From contig JANQGC010000228.1 of NCBI GenBank assembly GCA_028277515.1, positions 1 through 46,240 of the forward strand: DNA of 46,240 nt, in the 5' to 3' direction. The position numbers were made by a program, and so were the translations under genes. The stretch comes from Anaerolineae bacterium. Its GTDB lineage: Bacteria > Chloroflexota > Anaerolineae > Promineifilales > Promineifilaceae. The notes below the pieces were generated by a model, which did not search any database, was not told the DNA's origin, and saw only the letters and a list, made by a program, of their open reading frames with translations. Below, piece after piece: positions 6,235 through 14,872 of the stretch (the first letter of the stretch is position 1; each line of letters opens with the position of its first letter).

Positions 6235-8937
6235 CTAGTCGCCGTTTTCGTCGTTATCCTCACAAACCTCGGCATCATTGTTATAGAACCAGTTATAAGC
6301 GATGTAAGGAGCGTCATGATCCGTGCGCAAGACGATGGAAATTTTTGGCGCTCCATATAAGAAATCGGCCGGAATATCAAAGGTCGCTTCTAACTCACCG
6401 CCATCGCCTGATTCCAGGGTGCCTGCCTCGTAGTAAGGAATCCAAACTTTTTGCGGACCCATCGACTTGCCCCACATCCCTTTCTTTTCAGGCATGCCCT
6501 TTCCAGGAGGTTGAGGACCTACGGGGGCTTTACCTTTGAAAGCGGGCTGCCGACCGGGGGCCGGTTTGCCTTTCGGGCCACCATAGGGCGCCGGGCCGTG
6601 ATAGCCAGGCATCGGCATAGGCATGGGCACTGGACCCATTTGAACTGTAAATTCCTGATCGGCGGGGAAGTTTTCAGTTACGATTGAAACCGATTCGTTG
6701 GCCACGACGGTACAAACGGTAAAAGATGGGACCGGATCTTCTTCCTCTTCATCATCCTGACGGACAACTTTATAGACAGAACCACGGGTGGCTGCGGTAG
6801 ATTCCTCTGCCTCTGCCATAAACCTCATCGTTCCGCTGTCAGCCGGAAGATCGAAGAACAAATCATCTTCTTCAAAGAAATAAATAGCCGCTGCGCTTAG
6901 ATACTCAACATATTGGTCGGAGAGTGATTCCGGAGCGCACAAAGCACGGGTCATGGCCAATTCGGAGATGGTGATGCTGCTGCCATCCAAAGTGTAGTTA
7001 CCGCGACCACTGTTGCAATCAGCTTGAACATTGACCGTTCCATCATCTAAAAATTCGGCCGTATATAGTTCTGAATCTTCAATTTCTACTGTACCCTGGA
7101 CAGGATCCGTGAATTCAGACCATTGCCAGACAGCGCCAACCAACCCGGTCTCAGCTTCTGCACCTTCTTCAGTTTCAGCTTCTGCACCTTCTTCGGTTTC
7201 AGCTTCTGCACCTTCTTCGGTTTCAGCTTCTGCACCTTCTTCAGTTTCAGCTTCTTCGCCTTCCTCGGTCTCAGCCTCTGCACCTTCATCGGTTTCAGCT
7301 TCTGCACCTTCATCGGTTTCAGCTTCTTCGCCTTCATCGGTTTCAGCCTCTGCGCCTTCATCGGTTTCAGCTTCTGCACCTTCATCGGTTTCAGCTTCTG
7401 CACCTTCATCGGTTTCAGGCTCTGCGCCTTCTTCGGTTTCAGCGCCACCCGTTCCGGCTTCACCGCTCTCTACGTCGGCTGCCAAATCACTATTTGGACC
7501 AAACATCATGGTCCCGGCATCTGCAGACAAATCAATGAACAAGTCATCCTCAGCAAAGAAGTATGCGGCGGCTGCACTGAGGTTGTTCACAAATTGGTCG
7601 GAGAGAGATTCCGGTTCGCAAAGGGCGAGGGTCATCGCTCCAATGGAGATGCTTAACGATCCATCTTCATCGGCCGTGTAAGTACCGGTCCCGACATTAC
7701 AATCGGCCTGGATATTGATGCCACCTTCGGGCAAGAATTCAATCAAATACTTCTCCGGGCCATCAACCACTTGTGTGCCATTAATCGGGTCACTGAACTC
7801 TTCCCACTGCCATACCTGCCCTACCAGCGGCGAAGGTTCTTCTTCAGCCTCTTCATCAGGGGCCTCTTCGCCTTCTTCGGACAGGCTAGGTGGCATAAGC
7901 ACCGCGTCGATGACATGCAAAACGCCGTTAGAAGCCTCAATGTCCGTTTCAATTACTTTGACACTGTCATTGAGTACAACTTCATCATCTACAACGGCAA
8001 TGGTTATTTCCTCACCTTGCAAGGTCTCGGCCGACTCCAAGGTCACGACAGTTTCTGCAAGCACGACACCATCAACAACGTGGTACAGTAAGATGGTTGT
8101 CAAATCTCCCGTTGGATCAGCCAGCAGGGTTTCCACAGTTCCATCAGGAAGCGCATCGAAAGCATCATCTGTTGGGGCAAAGACGGTGAATTCACCCTCG
8201 CCGTCCAGCGTTCCCGCAAGTTCGGCCGCTTCCAAAGCAGCAACCAGCGTGGTGAACCTTCCATCTGCAGCGGCAATGGCAGCGATGGAGTCACCCTCAT
8301 CCATTTCCTCAGCCTCTTCTTCAGACGGCTCTTCAGCTTCTTCTTCGGATGGCTCTTCAGCTTCTTCTTCAGACGGTTCTTCGGCTTCCTCTTCGGATGG
8401 TTCTTCCGCCTCTACAGCTTTGGGTTCGGTGCTGTTGTTATAAAACCAGTTATAGGCAAAATAAGGGAAGGCGTGATCCGTGGAAGCACGAATCGAGATT
8501 TTGTAACTTCCAAACAATTCTTCCGGAATTTCAAACGTCTGTTCGAGCTTACCCCCGTCACCTGAATTAAATGACCCTACTTCAATGCCATTAATCCCAC
8601 GTGTATACATTTTTCCCATGGTGACTGTAAAATCTTCATCCGCTGGGAAATTCCTGGTTTCAAAGGTTACGCTTTCGTCTTCGACGACGGCGATTATCTT
8701 AATGGTAGGGACGGTCGTGGCCGGGCGCCAATAATGCACCATTTTGCCCCACATCCCAGGCTTTTGAGGACCCATATGCCCCATCCCCGGCCGGTGTGGC
8801 GGTTTTGGCCGCGTCGGGCCACCCGCTTGAACAACGCCGAAAAGAACGACAAGCACCACGAATGAAAGAATAGCCGCATACTTAAAGCGGGAGTTTCTTA
8901 AATTGTGACGCAACCAATTTTGGTACTTTGAAAACAT
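6235..8937 (-). CDS. Secreted mosaic protein: fasciclin domain, two META domains, acidic repeats, duplicated end domain
   Basis: A 900-residue extracytoplasmic protein; AAGGAGG sits just before the ATG. Visible architecture: basic N-terminus and hydrophobic helix 20-37 (signal or anchor); Gly/Pro/Met-rich linker 41-68; end-domain copy one, about 77-168 (FPADEDFTVTMG ... SGDGG ... AYNWFYNN); four 8-residue EEPSEEEA repeats 178-209; a fasciclin (FAS1) domain about 215-350 with TVFAPTDDAF and YHVVDG; META domain one about 370-480 (QADCNVGTGTY, then CEPESLSDQ); about twelve 8-residue AEAETDEG repeats 499-597; META domain two about 598-707; end-domain copy two about 736-888, with a roughly 65-residue Gly/Pro/Lys-rich insert. 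FAS1 domains commonly mediate adhesion. It has its own terminator. The likely role is a cell-surface or matrix protein; the end domain is not one I can name. Confidence 0.85.
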   Translation of the reverse strand: MFSKYQNWLRHNLRNSRFKYAAILSFVVLVVLFGVVQAGGPTRPKPPHRPGMGHMGPQKPGMWGKMVHYWRPATTVPTIKIIAVVEDESVTFETRNFPADEDFTVTMGKMYTRGINGIEVGSFNSGDGGKLEQTFEIPEELFGSYKISIRASTDHAFPYFAYNWFYNNSTEPKAVEAEEPSEEEAEEPSEEEAEEPSEEEAEEPSEEEAEEMDEGDSIAAIAAADGRFTTLVAALEAAELAGTLDGEGEFTVFAPTDDAFDALPDGTVETLLADPTGDLTTILLYHVVDGVVLAETVVTLESAETLQGEEITIAVVDDEVVLNDSVKVIETDIEASNGVLHVIDAVLMPPSLSEEGEEAPDEEAEEEPSPLVGQVWQWEEFSDPINGTQVVDGPEKYLIEFLPEGGINIQADCNVGTGTYTADEDGSLSISIGAMTLALCEPESLSDQFVNNLSAAAAYFFAEDDLFIDLSADAGTMMFGPNSDLAADVESGEAGTGGAETEEGAEPETDEGAEAETDEGAEAETDEGAEAETDEGEEAETDEGAEAETDEGAEAETEEGEEAETEEGAEAETEEGAEAETEEGAEAETEEGAEAETGLVGAVWQWSEFTDPVQGTVEIEDSELYTAEFLDDGTVNVQADCNSGRGNYTLDGSSITISELAMTRALCAPESLSDQYVEYLSAAAIYFFEEDDLFFDLPADSGTMRFMAEAEESTAATRGSVYKVVRQDDEEEEDPVPSFTVCTVVANESVSIVTENFPADQEFTVQMGPVPMPMPMPGYHGPAPYGGPKGKPAPGRQPAFKGKAPVGPQPPGKGMPEKKGMWGKSMGPQKVWIPYYEAGTLESGDGGELEATFDIPADFLYGAPKISIVLRTDHDAPYIAYNWFYNNDAEVCEDNDENGD
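7147..7443 (-). repeat. 24-bp tandem repeat coding for AEAETDEG-type octapeptides
   Basis: About twelve in-frame copies of a 24-bp unit encode the consensus A-E-A-E-T-(D/E)-E-G between the two META domains. Copies vary by D/E and A/E substitutions, with TDEG units clustered in the first half and TEEG units in the second, as expected from stepwise local duplication. The biased composition also keeps other frames open on both strands; those are not genes. Confidence 0.9.
8311..8406 (-). repeat. 24-bp tandem repeat coding for EEPSEEEA octapeptides
   Basis: Four consecutive in-frame units form an acidic, Pro-containing linker (residues 178-209) between the first end domain and the fasciclin domain of the secreted mosaic protein. 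Confidence 0.88.
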
Positions 8938-9193
8938 GTTTTCCTCCTTGGCAGGATCAACGGTAAAACAAATGATATGCAGGTTCTAAACAATTATTTG
9001 CAGGACCGCACTTGAAATAACCGGGCATCATGTGAGATAAAAATCATCCTGCAATTAAATCGTGTTTTGCAGTATACATAAAGCATTCCAAAAATTCTAT
9101 AGAACATCTGTTTACTTTATGTCAAAAATCGGGCATTTGGGGACATTTAACGAGATCCTGGTAATTTTTTCACGCGAAGTTTACCAGGGGCAT

Positions 9194-9703
9194 TCACTCT
9201 GAATTATCGCTAATAAGAACTAAAGCCTGGTTCTTGTCAACGCTGGCCCCCTCTTTAACTTTTATCTGGGAAATAAAACCGTCACGTGGCGCATGCAGTT
9301 CATTTTCCATCTTCATTGACTCCAAGATGATGACCGTATCTCCTTTGTTAACCGTATCCCCTTCTTGCACGGGAATGGCGATGACAATGCCCGGCATTGG
9401 TGATTGCACCATCACCTCACCATCGGGCGCTGCAAACGAGCCGCGGGCATGGGCCAGGCGATAGGCTCTTTCATCGGCAACCTTGACCGGATAAAGTTCG
9501 CCGTGAATTAAGACCTCCCATACACCATCTTTTTCTTCAACGACTGCTTCAAGAGAATGATGATTTAAGATTAGGGAGGTCACCCCACTTCCCGGCATTT
9601 GCTGGTAATCGACATCATAGGTCGTTTCATCAATAATTATCTGGCCGTCTTTGCCAATTTCAATAACAAATTCTTGATCTTCAACGATGGCGAAGTATTT
9701 CAT
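9194..9703 (-). CDS. Biotin carboxyl carrier protein of an acyl-CoA carboxylase
   Basis: A 169-residue protein with a C-terminal biotinyl domain (about residues 100-166). The biotinylation site is ILESMKMENELHAPRDG, with Lys131 as the attachment residue; the common Ala before MKM is Ser here. The N-terminal 90 residues resemble the linker domain of acyl-CoA carboxylase alpha chains, as if the alpha chain had been split in two. The gene follows the biotin carboxylase by 21 nt and ends the operon carboxyltransferase - biotin carboxylase - carrier. It carries carboxybiotin between the two active sites. Confidence 0.9.
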   Translation of the reverse strand: MKYFAIVEDQEFVIEIGKDGQIIIDETTYDVDYQQMPGSGVTSLILNHHSLEAVVEEKDGVWEVLIHGELYPVKVADERAYRLAHARGSFAAPDGEVMVQSPMPGIVIAIPVQEGDTVNKGDTVIILESMKMENELHAPRDGFISQIKVKEGASVDKNQALVLISDNSE

Positions 9704-9724
9704 ACGCTTTCCTTAACTAAAAAT

Positions 9725-11254
9725 TTATCTCCGCAAGCGATCCCAACGACTGTAATATTTCCAATTACTGCCTTTATTTCCACTGCCGGAATCAACAATT
9801 TGGCCGGCACGTTGGCTCTGTACATGTTCGGTTAGAACAGCTAATATAGCCGCTTCCAATGCATGGGGCGTCCCACGGTCACTCATGCTAAACCTTTCTT
9901 CCACAAAACTTGTGTCAAACTGGCCGGAAAGGAATCGATGGCTGTCCATCATATGCTGGTGGAATGGGATATTTGTCTTAACGCCCCCGACTCGATACTC
10001 CTCCAATGCACGTCGCATGCGCAGTACGGCTTCTCCGCGCGTCGTTCCATAACAAACCAACTTACTGATCATTGGATCGTAGTATGGTGAAATTTCAAAT
10101 CCCGGAAAAACCCCTGTGTCCACTCTGACGCCAGGACCGGTGGGTAATTGGCTGGTGGTGATCACGCCGGTAGATGGCAAATAATTATTGTATGGGTCTT
10201 CAGCATTAATTCGGCACTCAATAGCCCACCCTTTTATTGTCACATCTTCCTGGCCAAGACTCAACCGTCTGCCACGAGCGATGCGCATTTGTTCCTGAAC
10301 GATGTCCACACCGGTAACCAATTCAGTAACCGGATGTTCCACTTGCAGCCGCGTGTTCATCTCCAGAAAATAAAAATTCTTGTCGCGGTCCATCAGAAAT
10401 TCAATCGTTCCGGCATTGACATAGTTTACAGCGCGCGCGGCGGCCACTGCGACTTCACCCATGCGCTTCCTTAATTCACTGTTCACAACAAAGGATGGGG
10501 CTTCCTCGATCAGTTTTTGGTGTCGCCGTTGCAGGGAACATTCACGTTCACCCAGGGATATCACGTTTCCATGGGTATCAGCCAATAATTGAATTTCGAT
10601 ATGGCGGCTTTCGGTGATCATTTTTTCAAGATAAACGACATCGTCAGAAAATGCAGCGAGCGCTTCTCGCTTAGCAGCGGCAATTGCATTGGGAAGCTCA
10701 TCCAAAGCATACACAGGGCGCATCCCTTTGCCCCCGCCGCCGGCAGAAGCCTTAACCAGGATTGGAAAGCCGATTTCCTCAGCGGCCGAAAGCAGATCTT
10801 CATCACTTAAGCCGGGAGCCGTGCCCGGAACCACCGGAACACCGGCGGATTGTACCGTTTTGCGAGCGGTTAATTTATCTCCCATCACTTCAATAGCGTG
10901 GGGAGAAGGTCCGATAAAGACAAGCCCCTCCTGGTAACACCTCCTGGCAAAAGCGGCATTTTCAGCCAGGAAACCATAGCCGGGATGGATCGCATCAGCC
11001 CCTGATTCGCGCGCCACATCAAGTATTTTCTCGACAACAAGATAACTCTCACGCGCCGCCGGCGGGCCTATATGATACGCTTCATTGGCAAAGCGCACAT
11101 GGGGCGCATTGCGGTCGGCATCGGAATAGACAGCAACGGTAGCGATGCCCAGTTCGTGACAAGCACGTAGAATTCTCATAGCAATCTCGCCCCGATTGGC
11201 TATGAGAACCTTATGAAACCGGCGAACATGTAACTCGTTTAAATTCTCTTTCAT
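9725..11254 (-). CDS. accC: Biotin carboxylase subunit of an acyl-CoA carboxylase
   Basis: About 509 residues. The start is ATG 11254; an in-frame extension to 11344 would overlap the upstream gene by 70 nt and looks unrelated. It opens HKVLIANRGEIAMRILRACHELG, has the ATP-grasp glycine loop KASAGGGGKGMR, and the active-site stretch FLEMNTRLQVEHPVTE. The enzyme uses ATP and bicarbonate to carboxylate biotin on the carrier encoded downstream. It lies 19 nt after the carboxyltransferase gene. The last 60 residues are less conserved than the core. The acyl-CoA used is determined by the carboxyltransferase partner. Confidence 0.93.
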   Translation of the reverse strand: MKENLNELHVRRFHKVLIANRGEIAMRILRACHELGIATVAVYSDADRNAPHVRFANEAYHIGPPAARESYLVVEKILDVARESGADAIHPGYGFLAENAAFARRCYQEGLVFIGPSPHAIEVMGDKLTARKTVQSAGVPVVPGTAPGLSDEDLLSAAEEIGFPILVKASAGGGGKGMRPVYALDELPNAIAAAKREALAAFSDDVVYLEKMITESRHIEIQLLADTHGNVISLGERECSLQRRHQKLIEEAPSFVVNSELRKRMGEVAVAAARAVNYVNAGTIEFLMDRDKNFYFLEMNTRLQVEHPVTELVTGVDIVQEQMRIARGRRLSLGQEDVTIKGWAIECRINAEDPYNNYLPSTGVITTSQLPTGPGVRVDTGVFPGFEISPYYDPMISKLVCYGTTRGEAVLRMRRALEEYRVGGVKTNIPFHQHMMDSHRFLSGQFDTSFVEERFSMSDRGTPHALEAAILAVLTEHVQSQRAGQIVDSGSGNKGSNWKYYSRWDRLRR

Positions 11255-11273
11255 GACCTGCCCTATGATTTGT

Positions 11274-12830
11274 TTACAATGGAATATTTCCATGCTTTTT
11301 CGGTGGATTCTGATCTCGTTTATTCTGCAGCATGTGCAGCGCATTAATCAATCGCGGCCTTGTCTCGCTCGGCAGAATAACGTCATCAATATAACCCAGT
11401 TCAGCCGCTACAAACGGATTGGCAAAATGCTCCCGGTATTGCTCTACAAGTTCATCCTTGCGCGCAACAGGATCTTGCGCATCAGCCAGATCTTTACGGT
11501 ATATGATATTGACCGCGCCATCCGGTCCCATAACCGCAATCTCGGCCGTCGGCCAGGCCAAATTCAAATCTGCGCGTATATGCTTGCTGTTCATAACGCA
11601 GTAGGCCCCACCGTATGCTTTACGTGTGACTACCGTAATTTTAGGCACAGTCGCTTCACAAAAAGCATACAGCAGCTTGGCTCCATTGCGGATGATGCCG
11701 CCGTGTTCCTGGTCAACGCCCGGCAAAAATCCGGGAACATCTTCAAATACAATAAGCGGAATATTGAAACTATCACAGAAACGGACAAAGCGTGCTGCTT
11801 TTCCACTGGCATCAATATCCAATACACCGGCTAAGACCTGCGGTTGGTTGGCAATGATACCCACACTAAACCCACCCAACCGGGCAAAGCCAACAACAAT
11901 ATTTTCAGCGAAGTGCTCCTGGATTTCATAAAAATCCCCATCATCGGCAATGAGCCGGATCACTTCTTTGATGTCGTAAGGCTTATTGGGGTTGTCAGGT
12001 ACCAAATCGTTGAGCGCCTCTTCTGTCCGGAGATCATCATCCTTCGATTGAACAAAAGGCGGGTCCTCCATGTTATTGGAAGGCAAGAAGCTCATCATCT
12101 CCCGGATCAAATAAAGGCAATCGGTTTCAGATTCGGCCGCCACATGGGCCACGCCGCTTTTGGTATTATGGGTCATCGCCCCGCCCAACTCTTCAAAGCT
12201 TACCCTTTCACCAGTCACAGCTTCGACCACGTCCGGTCCTGTGATAAACATATGGCTGGTTTCCTTGACCATAAAAATGTAATCCGTGAGTGCTGGGGAG
12301 TAAACGGCGCCACCCGCACAAGGACCCATGATGGCGCTAATTTGGGGAATAACACCGGAAGCCAGCGTATTACGTAAGAAGATGTCAGCATATCCACCTA
12401 AACTAACAACACCTTCTTGAATGCGTGCCCCGCCTGAGTCATTAATCCCAATGATCGGCGCCCCGTTGCGAATGGCCATATCCATGACTTTACACACTTT
12501 TTCAGCGTGAATGCCGGAAAGGCTACCTCCAAAAACAGTAAAGTCCTGACTAAAAACATATACAAGCCGGCCGTCAATGGTCCCCCAACCAGTGACGACG
12601 CTATCCCCCGGAACCTTGTTTTTATCCATCCCAAACTTGCGTTCCCGGTGAACAGCAAAGGGATCTAATTCGCGAAAGGATCCTTTATCAAGAAGAATCT
12701 CTATGCGTTCATGGGCCGTCATTTTACCCTTGGCGCGCTGCCGGGCGATACGTTCTTCTCCACCTCCCATCTTGGATTCATGTCTCAGCTGATGCAATTT
12801 TTCGATCTTTGGATTTTCAATTTTTTCCAT
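11274..12830 (-). CDS. Acyl-CoA carboxylase carboxyltransferase subunit (propionyl-CoA carboxylase beta type)
   Basis: A 518-residue carboxyltransferase with two crotonase-like halves. The oxyanion-hole motifs are [13 protein letters not shown] with [16 protein letters not shown] in the first half and [14 protein letters not shown] with [10 protein letters not shown] in the second. The overall pattern ([17 protein letters not shown]) is that of PccB/MmdA proteins. It moves the carboxyl group from biotin to an acyl-CoA, most likely propionyl-CoA. Cys411 occupies the position I align with the residue that separates propionyl (Asp) from acetyl (Ile) preference in characterised actinobacterial enzymes, so the substrate stays open. 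It heads the three-gene operon and follows a small membrane protein by 60 nt. No decarboxylase-pump membrane subunits are visible. Confidence 0.88.
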   Translation of the reverse strand: MEKIENPKIEKLHQLRHESKMGGGEERIARQRAKGKMTAHERIEILLDKGSFRELDPFAVHRERKFGMDKNKVPGDSVVTGWGTIDGRLVYVFSQDFTVFGGSLSGIHAEKVCKVMDMAIRNGAPIIGINDSGGARIQEGVVSLGGYADIFLRNTLASGVIPQISAIMGPCAGGAVYSPALTDYIFMVKETSHMFITGPDVVEAVTGERVSFEELGGAMTHNTKSGVAHVAAESETDCLYLIREMMSFLPSNNMEDPPFVQSKDDDLRTEEALNDLVPDNPNKPYDIKEVIRLIADDGDFYEIQEHFAENIVVGFARLGGFSVGIIANQPQVLAGVLDIDASGKAARFVRFCDSFNIPLIVFEDVPGFLPGVDQEHGGIIRNGAKLLYAFCEATVPKITVVTRKAYGGAYCVMNSKHIRADLNLAWPTAEIAVMGPDGAVNIIYRKDLADAQDPVARKDELVEQYREHFANPFVAAELGYIDDVILPSETRPRLINALHMLQNKRDQNPPKKHGNIPL

Positions 12831-12890
12831 TGTTTTTCTTTCCGGTACTTATCACTAAATAATCCATTTCTAACGTTCCTGAGCAAGTGA

Positions 12891-13316
12891 CTATCGCATT
12901 ATGTCCTGGTTGAAGTAATATTTTACGGAGCTTCTGTTTAGGGACCAAAATGCCAAAATAACCAACGTTGCAAAGAGCCAAATTCGCATGAGCCAACCCT
13001 GTCCATTGCCGGATATTTGAACAAACAATCCCCATATTGTTAATTCGTACAGTGCTATCAATCCCAACAATAATGGGATGAACCAGGTTGTAAAAGATTT
13101 ATTTCGCCATAATGCAAAGGCAGCTCCCCAAAAGAGGACCATCCAAACTGCAGCCATCACAAGGCGCAGTCTTGGATCTGGCGTCATGTTTAAGGACAAT
13201 AATAGACTGTTTTGCCGAATTAAGGCAAATAGTTGCCCTGCATACCACATTCCGACAAGGATAACTGTAATGAGGATAATGGTAACCGAGCGAGGGCGTC
13301 TCCTTGTGAAACTCAT
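12891..13316 (-). CDS. Small four-helix membrane protein, unknown function
   Basis: 141 residues with a basic start (MSFTRRRPRS) and four hydrophobic segments at about 11-32, 50-68, 77-97 and 108-125. I do not recognise the family. The gene has its own good promoter close to the start codon and is followed on the same strand by the acyl-CoA carboxylase operon, 60 nt away, so it may be transcribed with it. Nothing in the sequence indicates a transport or enzyme function. Confidence 0.65.
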   Translation of the reverse strand: MSFTRRRPRSVTIILITVILVGMWYAGQLFALIRQNSLLLSLNMTPDPRLRLVMAAVWMVLFWGAAFALWRNKSFTTWFIPLLLGLIALYELTIWGLFVQISGNGQGWLMRIWLFATLVILAFWSLNRSSVKYYFNQDIMR

Positions 13317-13324
13317 TGAACCGA

Positions 13325-13353
13325 ATTATAAGTTATGCTTAAATCATGGCCAA
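13325..13353 (-). promoter_or_regulatory. Predicted promoter of the four-helix membrane protein
   Basis: On the minus strand TTGGCC (13353-13348) and a perfect TATAAT (13330-13325) are 17 nt apart. Only 8 nt separate the -10 hexamer from the ATG at 13316, so the transcript would be leaderless or nearly so; no ribosome binding site is visible. Confidence 0.5.
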
Positions 13354-13437
13354 GAAAACGGTAGCTGGATGAGACGGTGGACACAATTTTGTCCAACACG
13401 CTTTCACTAATGGACAATTGGGTATGGACCTTAGAAT

Positions 13438-14382
13438 ATGAATAACAAACCTGAAAATTGGGAAAACGAATGGGCCGGCCTTGAACCAGGCCAACGAAGA
13501 TTTCCGGCATGGGGATGCTGGTTCATTGGAGCCTTGCTTGCCGTTGTTCTTCTTGGGGCTTGTTTAGCCGGGGCCTATTTTTTATGGCAGCGCCTGGATT
13601 TGCCAGGCCAGCCGGCGCAGATTTTAATCCCGCCCACGGCCGTTGCCGGGAGCGAAGGAACACCTGGAACTGAAGGACAAACTTCGGCCGACTCACCCTC
13701 TTTAGCCCCAACAGTGACCCTTCCCTCAAGTGCCGGTTCAGCAAATGTTGATGTTCTCCCCTTAACCTTTGTACCCTCCCTGGAAGGCGACTTGCAAGAA
13801 TGGGAAACATTGCCCTTCCATACTTCTGAGCATCTTGTTTATAACGCTGCCGGTTGGGATGGTTCTGATGATATAACCGCCCTCTGGCGCCTGGCCTGGG
13901 ACAACACAAATCTATATATTGCGGCAGAGATAGAAGATGATCGCCATGTTCAAACGCAAACGGGTAATCAAATTTTTAGGGGAGACAGCATCAGCCTGCA
14001 ATTCGACACGCGCCTGGAAAATGATTTTGGTCCGCAGTTGAGCCGTGACGATTTCCAAATCGACGTCTCCCCTGGTGATTTTAATACGATCCCACCATCC
14101 GCCTTTCGTTTTCGCGGAACAAATGATGGATCGATGTCGGATGCACCCGGGCACAATATAACCATCGGTGCGCGGCAGGTGGGCGAAGGCTATACGTTGG
14201 AAGTGGCGATTCCCTGGCAGGATTTGGAGATTAATCCTGTACAGGGCATGGTCATCGGTGTGGCGCTCAATGTTAATGATAATGACACGCCCGGCACGGC
14301 TGAACAGGAAGTGATGAAGTCCCATGTGGCAACCCGTTTATTTGGCGACCCGACAAGTTGGGGCACTTTAACGTTACAGTAG
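13438..14382 (+). CDS. Membrane-anchored protein with CBM9-like sugar-binding domain
   Basis: 314 residues. A cytoplasmic N-terminus of about 28 residues is followed by a hydrophobic helix (about 29-52, WFIGALLAVVLLGACLAGAY), a Ser/Thr/Pro/Gly-rich linker to about residue 105, and a C-terminal beta domain. The latter matches the CBM9/DOMON-like fold: LEGDLQEWETLPF, then ITALWRLAWDNTNLYIAAEIEDDRHV, GDSISLQFD and a closing EVAIPWQDLEI. Such domains bind carbohydrates at the cell surface. The gene is divergent from the four-helix membrane protein and convergent with the asparaginase gene, with stop codons 1 nt apart. The ligand is unknown. Confidence 0.75.
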   Translation: MNNKPENWENEWAGLEPGQRRFPAWGCWFIGALLAVVLLGACLAGAYFLWQRLDLPGQPAQILIPPTAVAGSEGTPGTEGQTSADSPSLAPTVTLPSSAGSANVDVLPLTFVPSLEGDLQEWETLPFHTSEHLVYNAAGWDGSDDITALWRLAWDNTNLYIAAEIEDDRHVQTQTGNQIFRGDSISLQFDTRLENDFGPQLSRDDFQIDVSPGDFNTIPPSAFRFRGTNDGSMSDAPGHNITIGARQVGEGYTLEVAIPWQDLEINPVQGMVIGVALNVNDNDTPGTAEQEVMKSHVATRLFGDPTSWGTLTLQ

Positions 14383-14383
14383 C

Positions 14384-14872
14384 TCACACCACGGTTTGAA
14401 AAACGCCGCGCCGGCGATCCTTTTGCACATTATCCCAGGTGAAGATCCGGCCGTTCATGGCGATATAAACCCCAGGCTCAAGCAACTGGACAGCGCCTAC
14501 GGCCGTACCCAAATTAAAAAGGGCATCTGAGCCAAACACAGCATAAGGAACCATAGCGCCGGTAAGAACAATCGTTTTGTCCAATTTTGCCCCACTCAAA
14601 ACACGGGCTGTCTCCACCATCGTGTCCGTGCCGTGAGTGATGATAATTTGAGATTCCGGCGAAGCCCGGCAGGCAGACAAGATACTCTGTCGATCATCAT
14701 CCGTCATGTACAGACTATCAACAAGCTGATTAGTCTCAAAGGTAATAGGAACCGTCACGCGTACCTGGTCAAGAATCTTAGGAAGCTGTGTTTCCTTAAG
14801 GGTCAGATCGCCCGCAATTTCATCATAAATTTTGTCAAAGGTCCCCCCGGTGACGATAACGCGCATGCTCAT
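14384..14872 (-). CDS. Single-domain asparaginase-like protein
   Basis: 162 residues corresponding to only the N-terminal domain of type I/II L-asparaginases, which are usually about 330 residues. Both catalytic threonine motifs are present: VTGGTFDKIYD near the start and IITHGTDTMVETA in the middle. The ending MNGRIFTWDNVQKDRR resembles the end of a known family of short asparaginase-domain proteins, so this is probably a complete gene rather than a truncation. The start ATG overlaps the stop codon of the radical SAM gene (ATGA), so the two are translationally coupled. The substrate is not certain. Confidence 0.78.
   Translation of the reverse strand: MSMRVIVTGGTFDKIYDEIAGDLTLKETQLPKILDQVRVTVPITFETNQLVDSLYMTDDDRQSILSACRASPESQIIITHGTDTMVETARVLSGAKLDKTIVLTGAMVPYAVFGSDALFNLGTAVGAVQLLEPGVYIAMNGRIFTWDNVQKDRRRGVFQTVV

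Noticed and set aside
7147..7443. Regular 24-bp repeats suggesting a CRISPR array
   Set aside because: There are no spacers; the units are directly tandem, in frame, and part of a protein.
7031..7681. Long open frames opposite and overlapping the acidic repeat tract
   Set aside because: They follow from the 24-bp periodic coding sequence. Their products are monotonous Ser/Pro/Val or Phe/Cys repeats without start signals, and the minus-strand frame has clear fasciclin and META domains.
9157..9188. Hairpin CCTGGTAA/TTACCAGG after the biotin carrier gene as a terminator
   Set aside because: The loop is 16 nt and no T-run follows on the minus strand, so I do not call it a terminator.
14384..14872. 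Asparaginase truncated by frameshift
   Set aside because: The end matches the normal end of short asparaginase-domain proteins, and the neighbouring gene's stop codon is 1 nt away, leaving no lost domain in the other frames.
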